In this document: one piece after another, positions 54,365 through 64,000 of the stretch
How the letters are laid out: every line of letters begins with the position of its first letter
Numbering within the stretch: the first letter of the stretch is position 1
Source of the DNA: Heloderma charlesbogerti
Lineage: Eukaryota > Chordata > Lepidosauria > Squamata > Helodermatidae
Direction of reading: 5' to 3'
NCBI GenBank assembly: GCA_026122225.1
Contig: JANEZZ010003056.1
Coordinates: 372,001-436,000 of the forward strand
DNA: 64,000 bases
Made by a program: the position numbers and the translations under genes
Notes under the pieces: model-generated
Databases searched by the model: none
Told to the model about the DNA's origin: nothing
The model's input: the letters and a program-made list of their open reading frames with translations, nothing else

Positions 54365-54537
54365 CAGTGGAGGCTGGTGGCTCCAATGTCAGTGGGGCAG
54401 TGCATCCACTCTGGGTTTCAGTCAGAACAGACAAAACTCTAAAGGAGCTCTCCAAGGTGCTGGACCCTATTGAGTTCTGACTGAAAACCAGAGCGGATTT
54501 GCTGCCCCACTGACATCAGAGCCACCAACCTCCACTG
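54365..54537. mobile_element. Foldback MITE M2, complete copy
   Basis: Arms CAGTGGAGGCTGGTGGCTCC and the inverse meet around a GGACCCTATTGAGT loop. The 8-bp flanks ACACCTGC and GCACTTGC agree at six positions, which suggests a hAT-type origin. Two single arms lie at 44.9 and 45.2 kb. Confidence 0.75.
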
Positions 54538-54711
54538 GCACTTGCAGGTTGATGGGCCACACAAGGATCAGCGGAGCTCCGCGTGCTGCCCGCACCTCTG
54601 ATCTGTGGTGTGCCAGGCTTTGTGTATATCCCAAGCCATTGTTTGTGTCAAAGCTGGTGGGCTGCACCTTGTAGACTCAGACTCTGCTTTCTAAACCAAC
54701 ATCTTCACCAA

Positions 54712-55640
54712 GGTTGGCTGTAGAATCCGTGTCCAAATGTCTGGAGACGGTGAGTGGCTGGATGCGGAGGAATAAGCTGAAGCTGAACCCTGACAAGACC
54801 GAGGTACTTTTGGTGGGAGACAAGAGGAGGCTGGGGGATGTTGACCTGGTGTTGAATGGGGTACGGCTACCCTTGAAAGACCAGGTCCGCAGCCTGGGGG
54901 TCATTTTAGACTCCCAGCTGTCCATGGAGGCTCAGGTGTCAGCTGTGAGCTGGACAGCACTGTACCAACTCCATCTGATACGGCAGCTGCGCCTCTACCT
55001 TCCTGACCATCTGCTCCCATCGGTAGTACATGCCCTGGTCTCCTCTCGTTGAGACTACTGTAATGCGCTCTGCGTGGGGTTACCCTTGAAGACGGTTCGG
55101 AAGCTGCAGCTGCTACAGAACGCGGCAGCTCGCCTGATTAAAGGCAGCCTCCGGCAAGATCACATCACTCCAGTGTTGAAGGAGTTGCACTGGTTACCAG
55201 TTGTTTTCCAGGCCAAATTCAAGGTGTTGGTTTTGACCTTTAAAACCCTATATGGATCTGGCCCAGCCTATCTTAAGGAGCACCTCCAGCAACACCATAC
55301 AGGCCGCTTAACAAGGTCAGCCTCGGATGGCCTTGTCTCTGTCCCATCAGCCAGGACAGCTAGACTGGTGCGGACGAGGGAGAGGGCCTTCTCTGTGGTG
55401 GCCCCCACTCTGTGGAACTCCCTTCCTAGGGAACTCCGCCATGCCCCCTCTTTAATGAGCTTCCGTCGTGCATTAAAAACGTGGTTGTTCAGGCAGGCAT
55501 TTGGGGTGGGTTAGGGTATTTTAGAAAACATTTTTATTGTAGAATTTTATTGTTTTAGACTGTTTTATTATATGCTGTACATCGCCCAGAGTGGCTGGGT
55601 GACCAGCCAGATGGGCGATTAATAAATTTAATAAATAAAA
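54712..55640 (+). mobile_element. L2-like LINE, 3' third
   Basis: RT C-terminal half plus a complete tail ending ATCGCCCAGAGTGGCTGG and ATAAATTTAATAAATAAAA. 5'-truncated just after the YADD region. It looks younger than the other L2 copies because only one in-frame stop interrupts it. Confidence 0.9.
54714..55514 (+). pseudogene. L2 reverse-transcriptase C-terminal region
   Basis: Single frame with one stop (TGA near 55050) where relatives read SSRLDYCNAL. Motifs: NKLKLNPDKTEVLLVGDK, RSLGVILDSQLSMEAQV, DYCNALCVGLPLK, LQLLQNAAARLI, LKELHWLPVVFQAKFK, FKTLYGSGPAYL, RERAFSVVAPTLWNSLP and FRRALKTWLFRQAF. The palm catalytic box lies upstream of the truncation and is missing, so the copy is inactive. 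Best-preserved L2 in the window. Confidence 0.92.
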
Positions 55641-55649
55641 AAAAATTGA

Positions 55650-56480
55650 AGCTGATCAGATGTATTGACCTATGATTCATGTTTATAAACATTTATTATC
55701 AATGAATACATATGACACAAGTGGTTTACAGCAGGAATGGAACAGGGAATTGGAACGTCCTATTTTGCTTAATCAATGGACTGCCATTTTGGTGTCTGTA
55801 TCAGACATTTCAATGGATCTTCGGTTACGCCTTATTCAGCAAAAACTCTTGTTTCGGGTCTATTGGACGACACAACGTCTTTTTAGTAAAGGCTTGTCAA
55901 ATTCAGCTAATTGTTGGAGGTATCACGCAGTCAATGCTTCTTTTATTCATATGTTTTGGAAATGCCCAATGGCCACCTCCTTTTGGGAGGAAGTTATTGT
56001 ATGGATAAATTTTGTACTGGAAAGATCATTAATATTTACTGATGTAAATGTTCTTTTAAACTACTTACTGCACCTGCTTCTTGGAATGTAACACATGGTC
56101 AGTGTAAATGGATTTTTCGCACCCTTTTGGTTGCTAAAAGTCTGATACTATGATATTGGAAGGATAAAAGCTCGCCGCCTCTAACACAATGGAGACTTAA
56201 CAACAATGAAGACTTAACAACACTAGCAACATTTGAAAGAGTGGTATATAGGTATAACTTGCAAATTAACTTACATGCAGATATTTGGTCGGCTTTTACT
56301 GAAGTTTATATGTAACCTTCCCCCCCCCCTTTCCCCCCTCAAATCTTGTAATTGTAGAAACTGAGGATTTTGAACATGTTGTTGTATTTTTATTTTTATT
56401 TCATTTTTTTTTTTAGGTTTTGTAATGTTCAGTTTGGTTTGTTTTGTAAAATTTCACAATAAAAGATTAATTAAAGGAAA
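55650..56480 (+). mobile_element. L1-clade LINE 3' end
   Basis: Contains the C-terminal block of L1-type ORF2: LRLRLIQQKLLFRVYWT, then NCWRYHAVNASFIHMFWKCP and FWEEVIVWI, where the first zinc-knuckle pair C-x-x-C has become C-x-Y. It ends in a T-rich UTR and CACAATAAAAGATTAATTAAAGG, as L1 tails do. Strongly 5'-truncated, with an overlapping shifted frame. Only L1 copy recognised here. Confidence 0.8.
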
Positions 56481-56894
56481 ACAAACAGTAACAAAGCCTT
56501 AGGAGAGGCATTTAAAGACACTTTTCTTACTCTCTCAAAATACTAGAACCCACCATGAAGCTGATTGGTGGGAGATTCAGGACAGATAAAAGGAAGGGCT
56601 TCTTCAAACACACATGGTCAAACTATAGAATTCACTACCACAAGACATACTGATGGACACCAATTTGGATGATTTTAAAGGGGGGTTGGACAAATTCCTG
56701 GAGGAAAAGGCTATCAGTGGCTGCTAGTCCTGATGGCTATGTGTTCCCTCCAAGACCAGAGGCAGTGACCCTATGTACACCAGTTGCTGGGGAACATGGG
56801 TGGGAGGGTGCTGTTGCATTCATGCCCTGCTTGTGGGTTCCTGGTCAACAGCTGGTTGGCCACTGTGTGAACAGAATCCTGGACTGGATGGACC

Positions 56895-57449
56895 TGTCAG
56901 GAGCGCCCTAGCTGCCTCTTGCAGTCCTCTCCAATAGCCAACTCAGGACACAGACGACGAGGATTCTTTCCAAGGCTTTATTCCTTTATTACTTTATGAC
57001 TCTTTCAGATACTAATCACCAGTGACTGAGCAAGGAGCAGCACTGGGGAAAGATAGCAGAGTAGCCTAAGCTCCAGATAAGGCAGTTGGTCCCCGTTTGA
57101 AGGGGAACCACAGGAAGACTCTGAACTTATGGGCTATGGAGAGGTCCTCCCTCTTTCCCTTGGGTCCTTGGGACGTGACCGTTGTTTGAGCGCCAAACGA
57201 GCAGAGCGCCTCCTTTCGGCTCCCTCCATCTGCCATTGCTCCCTGCATCTGCGCCGAGCGTCCAGCAAGCCCCCCTCCAGCGCTCTCTCGCTGCCAGGGT
57301 CACTATCTATCCCAGGAATGCTGGCAGGAGGAATCTCTGCCAGTTGCTGTGCCTGTGAGGGATGAGCTGGCTCCTCTCGCATGGATTGCTGTTCTTCCTC
57401 AGAATCAGAACTGCTCTGGAGCTCTATGGGCTCAGTGTCCACCCTGACA
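56895..57449 (-). mobile_element. Solo LTR of an LTR retroelement
   Basis: On the minus strand it runs TGTCAGGGTGG to GCGCTCCTGACA, the TG...CA form, for 555 bases. Flanks GGACC (56890-56894) and GGACT (57450-57454) are a 5-bp target duplication with one change. A poly-A signal AATAAA lies on the minus strand at 56977-56982. No internal genes flank it, as expected after recombination between two LTRs. Whether the parent was Gypsy-like or an endogenous retrovirus cannot be told from the LTR. A second, broken copy lies at 8.2-10.5 kb. Confidence 0.85.
57134..57442 (-). other. 102-codon open frame inside the LTR
   Basis: The minus-strand frame begins just inside the LTR 5' end. It has an acidic, serine-rich N-terminal region (SSSDSEEEQ) and an arginine-rich C-terminal part. 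In the 10-kb copy the same region is frameshifted. I do not recognise it. It may be chance, or a small product specific to this element. Confidence 0.3.
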
Positions 57450-57505
57450 GGACTGTTGGTCTGATCCAGCAGGGCTCTTCTTAGGTTCTTATGTTCTTAA
57501 GGCTT

Positions 57506-57749
57506 TTAGAAGGGGGAAAAATGCATGAAAGCCAAGAAACCACCAAACAGCTGGCAGTCTGGAGAAAAGGGGGGCAGGGAAGAGGGTGTGGCCATCTGGC
57601 AAACACCAGAGGACAGGATTGGCACCCCAGGCAGGCCAGATGCGGCCCCCAGTCTGTGGTTCTGCAGCCCTGAAATAAACGAACCACTGGTAATGTTCAT
57701 AAGTGCCTTCATTTCTGGGTATTTGTAAGGATATGTGTATCAAATGCAA
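57506..57749. other. No assignable feature
   Basis: Overlapping short frames on both strands without domains. Confidence 0.4.
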
Positions 57750-58165
57750 GATGAATCCATCAAACTGACTTTATTCGAAATAATTAACTGGGACACCTGT
57801 GATACTTGATCCAAGAGATGTGGACCTATCTGTCATTTGCTGCCAAATCTTGTTCCCGTGCAAGTGCAACATAGTAGGGGTATAATCTGCTGAGGGGATG
57901 TGGGGGCAGGGATACTCAGCCACCTAAGTATCATCTCCATGGCAACAGGGATGCAGCTGTAGCTCCCTCCATCTTTCACCTGTGCATCATTGCACTGGAG
58001 AGAAACGCACCTGCAGAGCCTCAGCGGACTAAGCGAATAGCTGCAGTTAATAACATACTGGATAACATCATAATTAGTTTGATTGCAAAAAGGCTTGCAT
58101 TCAGAGTGAACCAAGGAAAGGGTGGGGGAGCTTGGAGCTGCATGACTATTGCTGGGATACCCAGA
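57750..58165. promoter_or_regulatory. Candidate conserved noncoding element
   Basis: Repeat-free. Contains a half X-box-like TCCATGGCAACAGG (57940), CACCTG E-boxes (57795, 57977, 58010) and an AT-rich AATAACATACTGGATAACATC segment. Based on composition and motifs only. Confidence 0.25.
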
Positions 58166-58404
58166 CAAATTTATGCCAAGGTGTTTTTCTTCTGCTGCCG
58201 CCTTAACAGCTTTGGGGTTCTGCAGGGTTAGGCATCAATCTACAAAACAAAGAAATATATTTTAATGCTGCAATCCAAGCACGCTAGCCTAGATTGCTTA
58301 TGAACCATGCTTGACGTTAAGTTAGGACTTGAGTCTCTTGAATACAGTGGTGGCCATGTTTACCCCCCTCCCTTCTCAAAGAAAATGCAGAAGCATCATC
58401 TCAT

Positions 58405-58705
58405 CGGAACATATGCATGTAAGAAACTGCCCTGTATCGAGTCAGACCGTCCATCCACTTAGCTCAGTATTTTCTACGCCAGCCTCCCTTAAGGCTGGCG
58501 CCCTCCAGGTGTTTTGAGTGTCAGCTTCAGTCAGCCCCAGCCAACAGGGCCAATGTTCAGGAATGCTGGGAGCGGCAGTCCAAAACATCTGGAGGGCACC
58601 AGGTTGGGGAAGGCCGGTCTACACAGACTGATGGCGGCTGGGCAGGGTTTCAGACTCTGCATGCAGAGCAAGCACTCTTCCACCCAGCTGTGGCCCTTCC
58701 CCACA
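58405..58705 (-). mobile_element. tRNA-headed SINE, minus strand, split by MITE M3
   Basis: The tail side (58405-58478: TGTATCGAGTCAGACC, CATCCACTTAGCTCAG) and the head side (58620-58705: GGGTTTCAGACTCTGCATGC, CACCCAGCTGTGGCC) belong to one SINE once the MITE is removed. The promoter boxes are eroded. Confidence 0.6.
58479..58619. mobile_element. Foldback MITE M3, complete copy
   Basis: Left arm CCAGCCTCCC...GCGCCCTCCAGGTGTTTTGA and right arm AAAACATCTGGAGGGC, CAGGTTGGGGAAGGCCGG are inverted, with CAATGTTCAGGAATGCTGGG in the second arm. It interrupts a SINE. Single arms lie at 1.1, 32.1 and 40.0 kb. Confidence 0.75.
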
Positions 58706-60059
58706 GTGAGAAGGAAAGTGTGTTTGCAGTGACATGACAACGGACGTGTTTTCTGGGCTTATGGTTGTCAGAACTGGCTTCCGTTGAGTTGGGGACGAGG
58801 GGAAAAGGCTGTCTGTGGCTACCAGGCACAGCAAGGGCAGAGTTTCCTCGTTGCTTAGACGAAGGAGCAGGGCCAGCCTGAGGCAATTGCTGCCTGAGGC
58901 AGACAAGTGCCTGCTGTCCAGCTGCCGCCCACTCTGTCCCCACAGCCTCCCTCGCTGCCTCCGCCTTGTACGACGCACCTGCCTGCAGCCGCGATGGCCG
59001 CTGTTGCCCCTTCTACCCTCTGAACGGTTTTTGCCTTTGCGGCCAACAGCAGCAGCATGGTTGCTCCTGCTGGCGCTCCAGAGGGAGCCATCGCTCCCCA
59101 CAGTGCCTTGCTCCGGGGAAGGATGGCTGCATTGTGATGTGGGGCCCTTCCTCGGAGTGAGGCTTTGGGGTAACCAGGGCAAGAGGGCCTAGAAGGGCCC
59201 CTTAGGAGCACCACTGGCCTCTTTGCTATGACAGGAAGGCAAACTGTTAAACCTTAGACACTTCTTGCCACCGCAGCAAAGTAACGGTGGTGGTCCTAGG
59301 CAGCGGCTGTCAGTGGCAGCTCCACAGCCAGTAGAACAAATAGCCCTCAGCTGGACCGAGATGGGCAAGCAGCTGAGGCCAGGTGGGGCAGATGAGCCTG
59401 CAGCCGTGGCACCAACAGCTAGACTGACGGCACCAGCAACGTGCGATCCACCTCCTCTACTGAGCTGCCGCCTGGGCCAAGAGGCTCGTCTTGGCTCATG
59501 GAAGGGCCAGCCCTGGCAGGGAGCACCACCCGACCAGCTCTGGAATATTGCCGTGAAGGAGATGCCATACTGGTCAGCTTGATTTCCAGGCAGTCCCCTC
59601 CTTTAGCCGGAGGCGGGTGGTGGCACTCAGGCGCGCGCAGTTCATGCCTCACATCCTTCGGGTTCAGGGCCCATGATGAGCAAGAGTCCTGGCAGCAGTC
59701 TTTATTCTGTGACAGTGCATTCGCTGCAAGCACTGAGCATGCCTGTGTGAACCAGCGCTAAATGAATGGCATTCAACTAAAGTGAAGCATAGCCCATAAT
59801 TTCTGGATGTGGATGCAACACTCATGCTGGTTTATTGCAGCTTATTTTTTCTTTCTAACTGAGAGTTCTAACAATAGCCTCTCTCTCCCTCTCCCTCTCT
59901 CACTCACTCTTTCACTGTGCAGTCCGATTTCTCTGTGGTTTCCAATCATCATGTCTCTGAGTAATTGTCGAAGATAGATGGTTGGTATAAGCTGCCTTAC
60001 AACGTCCATATCTGTTCAGTGTGTCGCCAGCTATAACCGCAGCTCCAGACGAAGGTCAA
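58706..60059. other. Unassigned GC-rich sequence
   Basis: Long overlapping frames (up to 187 codons on the minus strand, 125 on the plus) result from GC richness around 58850-59600. GCCAGCCTGAGGCAATTGCTGCCTGAGGCA near 58874 (two TGAGGCA copies) resembles a transposon end. A (TC)n tract lies at 59879-59915. I see no domain and no exon-like structure. Confidence 0.4.
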
Positions 60060-60560
60060 AATTATTATGGAGAGATTAAATGGTAGAATTTAATTATGTA
60101 TTCTGTTGCTCCTGCTACATTTATTAATTTAGCAGTACAAACTGACTTGGCCTAAACAAGCAAGGCCTGATTAATTTGCAAAGGCATCTAGGTAGCAGAT
60201 TGGGATCACATGGGTGTGGGGTGTGGGGGGAGAGAGATAGGGGAAAAGGGAGACCTGATCCTGTTAGATAGCAATGTGTTTGCTCCATGAAGGACACGGA
60301 GCAGCCGGGTTTATCTTTATCAATGCTTTCCTCTGAAGGGAAGGAACAAGCTTCCCGATACTAATCAGCGCTAAAGCAATGCCACTCAATAATTACCCGC
60401 CGTCTCCACATAATCCTGGAACTAAGCCCTCACCCAATCCATCGGGGACACTTCTCCTTCTATTGCACAGGAAGCTTACGTGTGTAAGCTATTACCTCTG
60501 CACACAGGCGATCTGTCCCCAGAGAACAGATTCATAACAGTGACCAATTAGGTTGCAGTT
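60060..60560. promoter_or_regulatory. Candidate conserved noncoding element
   Basis: Repeat-free, evenly complex sequence with AATTTAGCAGTACAAAC, TGATTAATTTGC, CACTCAATAATTACC and AACAGTGACCAATTAGG. Such mixes are common in deeply conserved vertebrate enhancers. No alignment could be made. Confidence 0.28.
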
Positions 60561-62197
60561 GGGTTATTTTCTCTCTCTCTCTCTGCATCCATTTTTATTT
60601 TGGCTCCCGATTCATCCTCTGTATTTGTCAATGACTCCCCGCCCTCCCCACCCAGGGTATGCAAAAAATGCCCACTTGTCCATCGAACTCTGGATGCATC
60701 TCTATGTAACTTTGTGCAACTGGAAAGATCAACCTAAGCCTGGCAAGAATTCTGTGTGCTTGTGCATGTCTGCTTATGAATGGAGCGCTGTGAGTGAGCA
60801 TTCGTAGGACCAAAGAGCAGAACTAAAATGAATTTGTTGGGGTGGGAATTCTCAGTTAAATTCTCTGAATGCACGTTTGCCTGCAAAAACTGCTGATGGA
60901 AATTCTCCTTATTTCAGAGTTGCTTTTGGTTTTTACAGTGGAAGATAAGATGCGACAGCAGTTTGAAGTGGATGCATATGAATAAAGTAATAATAAAGTA
61001 ACATTAATAAAGGAGGGATCTTTGTGTGTCTGTGATTTGTTTATTAGCGAAATTCCCATCAGCTGGACAGGCAAGCATTGGATGACTGTGGATATTGCAA
61101 GGACCTCAGGCCTATGTGGATTCACATGTGCAAGATGCCTCTGTGTGTTCTGCACACAGAGACACATTTCATCTTCATGGGTGGAGACCGGGCCCCCGCT
61201 GTCAAAGTGGAATGAGGGGAGATGCCACACCTCCATCCTGAAGGGTGTCCAGCAGCACTTGATTTTTCTTCAGAGGATTTATTCAGTCATATGGGAGACA
61301 GTGGAGGGACACCATTAAAGTAGGGGCTACATCTGCTTCTGGTGACCCCAGTGCATGGAGTCAGGGGTCCATTTCCACCCACTCTCAGCTGTGTGTCACA
61401 GGCTGAAGAGGTCACTTTGTACCCTTGGTCTGATCCACCCAACTGGGGATCATCTTATCATCCTGGCTCATCCTACCTGCCTCTCCTTTTCCACCCAGCA
61501 AAACTGCCATCTTGGAAGGAGGAGGACAGGCTAAATGTATCCCTGGTTGGATCCATGCAACTGGGGATTGTCGTGTCAACCTGGCTCATCCTGCTTCCAG
61601 CCTCGTTTCCAGCTAGCACAGTGGGCATCTTGAGCACCGGGGCCTGAGGTAGCTGTCCACAGGAGGCCTCTCTGAAGGCTATCGGACTGCAGCCAAAGAA
61701 GCTGGCTGCAGAAGCATCACAAGAGGAAACGGGGGAGGAAGATGCATTGGCTACCCGGAGGAGGCAGAAAAGTTCAAGTGTTCGTTTAGAGAATCCATAT
61801 TTTATGCCTATTATGATAAATTATTTGCTCTAAGCTGCTTTGAGTCTCTATGAGAAAAAATGGAGCAAAGCATTGTAAAGGAGTCTTTTTTCTTTTCTTG
61901 AAAAGGTTCCAAGCGAGAGGAATATGTTCCATTAGAGAGCACCTATACCCCATGCCCTGGTGTGCACTGCCTTGTTGCATTTCTTGAATGGTTTTATTTC
62001 AGAATTTATATTTCTGATGGGGTAGAATTTTTCATGACAGCAGTGGCCAAACTATGAGTGGAAAAAAAATGCTTTAAAAATAACGTTCTTTTACACTCTT
62101 TTTTCACTACTGCTTTTGCCTCTCGAGTGCCAATGTAGCTTGGAAACACACTGGTGTTCAGAAGATTCATATCAACAGCGTAGTCCCAAATCCAATG
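60561..62197. other. Unassigned sequence
   Basis: A (CT)n at 60570-60585. GCCTCTGTGTGTTCTGCACAC near 61136 is a minor inverted repeat. The segments 61404-61500 and 61530-61640 are diverged tandem relatives (TGGTC/TTGG-ATCCA...CAACTGGGGAT...CTGGCTCATCCT), so a local duplication is likely. Confidence 0.4.
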
Positions 62198-62320
62198 TAA
62201 GGCACAATCCTATGAACATTTAGACAGATTTTTATTTTCCTACAACGCTATGCTGGCTGGGGAATGCTGGGAGTTGTAGGACCTTTTTCTGTCTAAACAT
62301 GAATAGGATTGCAGTCGCAA
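62198..62320. mobile_element. Foldback MITE M1
   Basis: Left arm GGCACAATCCTATGAACATT, right arm GGCTGGGGAATGCTGGGAG...CTGTCTAAACATGAATAGG. The left arm has lost its inner half. Confidence 0.75.
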
Positions 62321-62734
62321 ATCTCAGTTTAGGGCACAAACCGATGGGATGCACCCTGGGTTCTCGGAAGCACCTCCCGCTCTGCATTTTAGCTAGACAG
62401 GTGTTTTTGCCCATCTAGTGGAGGCTTTGGGGAGGGGGACGGAAGGAGGCTGGGGATACCTCATAGCCCCACGTCCTTGATCTCCTTCCCTGCCTGCCCC
62501 TGGATATGCCTCCTTTTCCCTGTCTCCATGCTCTGTTTTCTGGGCGTGGAAAGGAGAGGTAGCTGGCGCAATTCTCTCCATGCCAGCTATGAGGGGGAGG
62601 GGGCGGTGAGCACGGTTTCCTGGGTCCAAGTTGGAGCCCTGCCGATGAGCTTGGAGACAGGAAATGGAACAATCTTATGTCACCCGAGATGCTCTCTGGG
62701 GTGCATAGGATTCCTCCCTTAGTCAACATGAAAC

Positions 62735-63537
62735 TAGGGATGTACAAAAGTCACTTACCTTTTCACAAAATGTGATTTGAGGTGGGGGGGAGGCGCTCCG
62801 TCCCTCCCCCCGATTTTCTGGCCGGGGGGGAGATGCTCCGTCCCTCCCCCCCGAAATTCTGGCCAGGGGAGGAGGCGCTCTGTCCCTCCCCCCCGAATCC
62901 TGGCCGGCCGGGTCCGCAAATGGCGGCGGCTGTAGCCACCGCCGTTTGCATCCCTGCAGTCAGCCGTGATAGGCTACGTAAATGTTTACGTAGCCTATCA
63001 CAGCTGAGTAAAAACAAAAAAAACAAAATGCGCGTACGCAAATGGCGGCGTAGTGTAGACGCTACGCTATTTGCGTTCCCCTTATTTTCGCCGTAGTCTA
63101 CATTTACGTAGACTACGTAATAGACTACACCATTAAAGTATCTACACCATTAAAATAAGGAACGCAAATGGCGGCGCCCATGGGCGCCGCCATTTGTGTA
63201 TGCACGTTGTTGTTGTTGTTTTTACTCAGCCGTGATAGGCTATGTAAACCTATTATTTTTAAAAAATCTAGCCGTGGTAGGCTACGTAAATCTTTACGTA
63301 GCCTATCACGTTGTTTTTTTTTTACTGGAAATGGCGGTGGCGGCGGCCGGTCAAAAGACTGGCCGCTGCCGCCGCCGAACCGCCGCTGAAGCCACCGCCG
63401 CCAGGAAGATTCACCCAAGGTAAGTCCCGTCCTGGGGGGGTCAGGGGGGCAGACCGTTTCGCCACCGATTTCCGGGGGCTGAATGCGCTGGCATTCGGCC
63501 TCCCCGAGATTCGTGGCGGAATTCTCTGACATCCCTA
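62735..63537 (+). mobile_element. Hairpin transposon copy H
   Basis: An 803-base copy in the same orientation as A and B: T2 (62735-62920), core (62956-63312) and T1 (63327-63537). The core has lost part of its right-hand side. Flanks CATGAAAC (62727-62734) and GATGAAAC (63540-63547) give a 7/8 duplication, with two extra bases (CT) after the right terminus. Outward donors: minus strand GTAAGT at 62754-62759 and plus strand GTAAGT at 63420-63425. Confidence 0.88.
63327..63425 (+). promoter_or_regulatory. First-exon-like end module of copy H
   Basis: GGAAATGGCGGTGGCGGCGG resembles a YY1 site (AAnATGGCGGC) overlapping an ATG. From that ATG the frame stays open for 30 codons (Ala/Arg-rich) up to CAAG|GTAAGT, where the next in-frame stop is the TAA inside the donor motif. 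CpG density is far above the surroundings. In copies A and B the same ATG frame meets a stop earlier, so the coding part is not conserved. The role as promoter and exon is inferred. Confidence 0.35.
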
Positions 63538-63547
63538 CTGATGAAAC

Positions 63548-64000
63548 TGACCACTAGTCAGTCTATGGGTCAGTTCTCTTACCGAAATGATTAGAAGAAC
63601 CAACATGAATTTGGGACGAAAATTCCACACTTAAAAAAAATTATCATGGGAACGAGCATTTCAACTTCCAGTGCTTTGATTTTGATTATTTTGAGCTGCC
63701 TCTGTAGCCAAAATGGCATCATGCGTGCACAAGAGGGTGGTATTAGCAGGCTTGGGGGACCCCAAGTTTGCGTTAGTACAAAACGTTTTTAAGTGATGAT
63801 GATGATAACCTAAGGTGAGGAGCCCCCTAGACAACCCAATGAGGACTATGTGTGCACAGTGACTACAGAAAGCTGACTGACTATTCTGGGCGGGAGGAGG
63901 ATAGAAAATGGGGTGAGTGGGGAATGGAATGAAGTGGAATGGCATCTTCATGGACGAGCGCAAGCCGCAAGTGCACTGATGTGAGTCAGCAGCCATGTGG
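63548..64000. other. No assignable feature
   Basis: Unassigned sequence, with a minus-strand frame of 111 codons lacking any domain. Confidence 0.4.

Larger units (their letters stand above)
56505..57505 (+). mobile_element. CR1 subfamily B 3' end, split by a solo LTR
   Basis: The left part (56505-56894) has MKLIGGRFRTDKRKG-type codons and the conserved UTR up to ACTGGATGGACC. The right part (57450-57505) continues TTGGTCTGATCCAGCAGGGC and ends CTTAGGTTCTTATGTTCTTA. The break is filled by the LTR. Confidence 0.9.

Noticed and set aside
58619..59192. Overlapping 187- and 125-codon frames on opposite strands
   Set aside because: Both follow from GC richness. The minus frame runs through SINE sequence and neither has a recognisable family motif.

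Overview
The window reads as a transposon-rich, gene-poor stretch of vertebrate nuclear DNA, most likely from a squamate reptile (lizard). The main reasons are the coexistence of a BovB/RTE LINE with its typical AACAACAACAA tail, several CR1-clade LINEs, many L2-like LINE ends, an L1 tail, a Penelope-like remnant, 5S-rRNA-headed SINEs and very frequent microsatellites. The species cannot be fixed from the sequence. I found no convincing cellular protein-coding gene, no functional RNA gene and no bacterial-style operon. Every long reading frame I could interpret belongs to a decayed LINE.

Layout. 0-8 kb: mostly unassigned sequence with L2 and CR1 fragments and a 5S-derived SINE. 7.98-10.5 kb: a cluster of CpG-rich, hairpin-built transposons (copies A, B, C) sitting in an LTR; copy B is inserted in copy A, which is inserted in the LTR. 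12-21 kb: CR1, L2 and a hAT-like element, one truncated hairpin element (F) and a decayed L2 reverse transcriptase. 21.9-22.4 kb: Penelope-like remnant. 23.8-24.9 kb: the best-preserved hairpin element (D), with a perfect 8-bp target duplication. 25.2-28.7 kb: a nearly complete but dead BovB, with a CR1 nested inside it and itself nested in an L2 tail. 29-42 kb: sparser repeats and several repeat-free AT-rich stretches that may be conserved regulatory DNA. 42.8-57.5 kb: dense nested CR1, hAT-like, L2, L1 and a solo LTR. 57.5-62 kb: mostly unassigned. 62.7-63.5 kb: another hairpin element (H).

The most interesting content is the hairpin transposon family (copies A-H). Each full member begins TAGGGATG and ends CATCCCTA. 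Several are flanked by 8-bp target duplications, as expected for the hAT superfamily. Each is built almost entirely from short inverted repeats arranged symmetrically, giving palindromes within a larger palindrome. Nearly every end I could read carries an outward-pointing splice-donor-like motif (G|GTRAGT-like) at a conserved distance from the terminus. One end class also has a CpG-rich, YY1-like ATGGCGGC start. These ends could act as mobile promoter/first-exon modules, which is a hypothesis. Insertion order can be read directly in several places: LTR then A then B; L2 then BovB then CR1; CR1 then solo LTR; Harbinger-like MITE then D.
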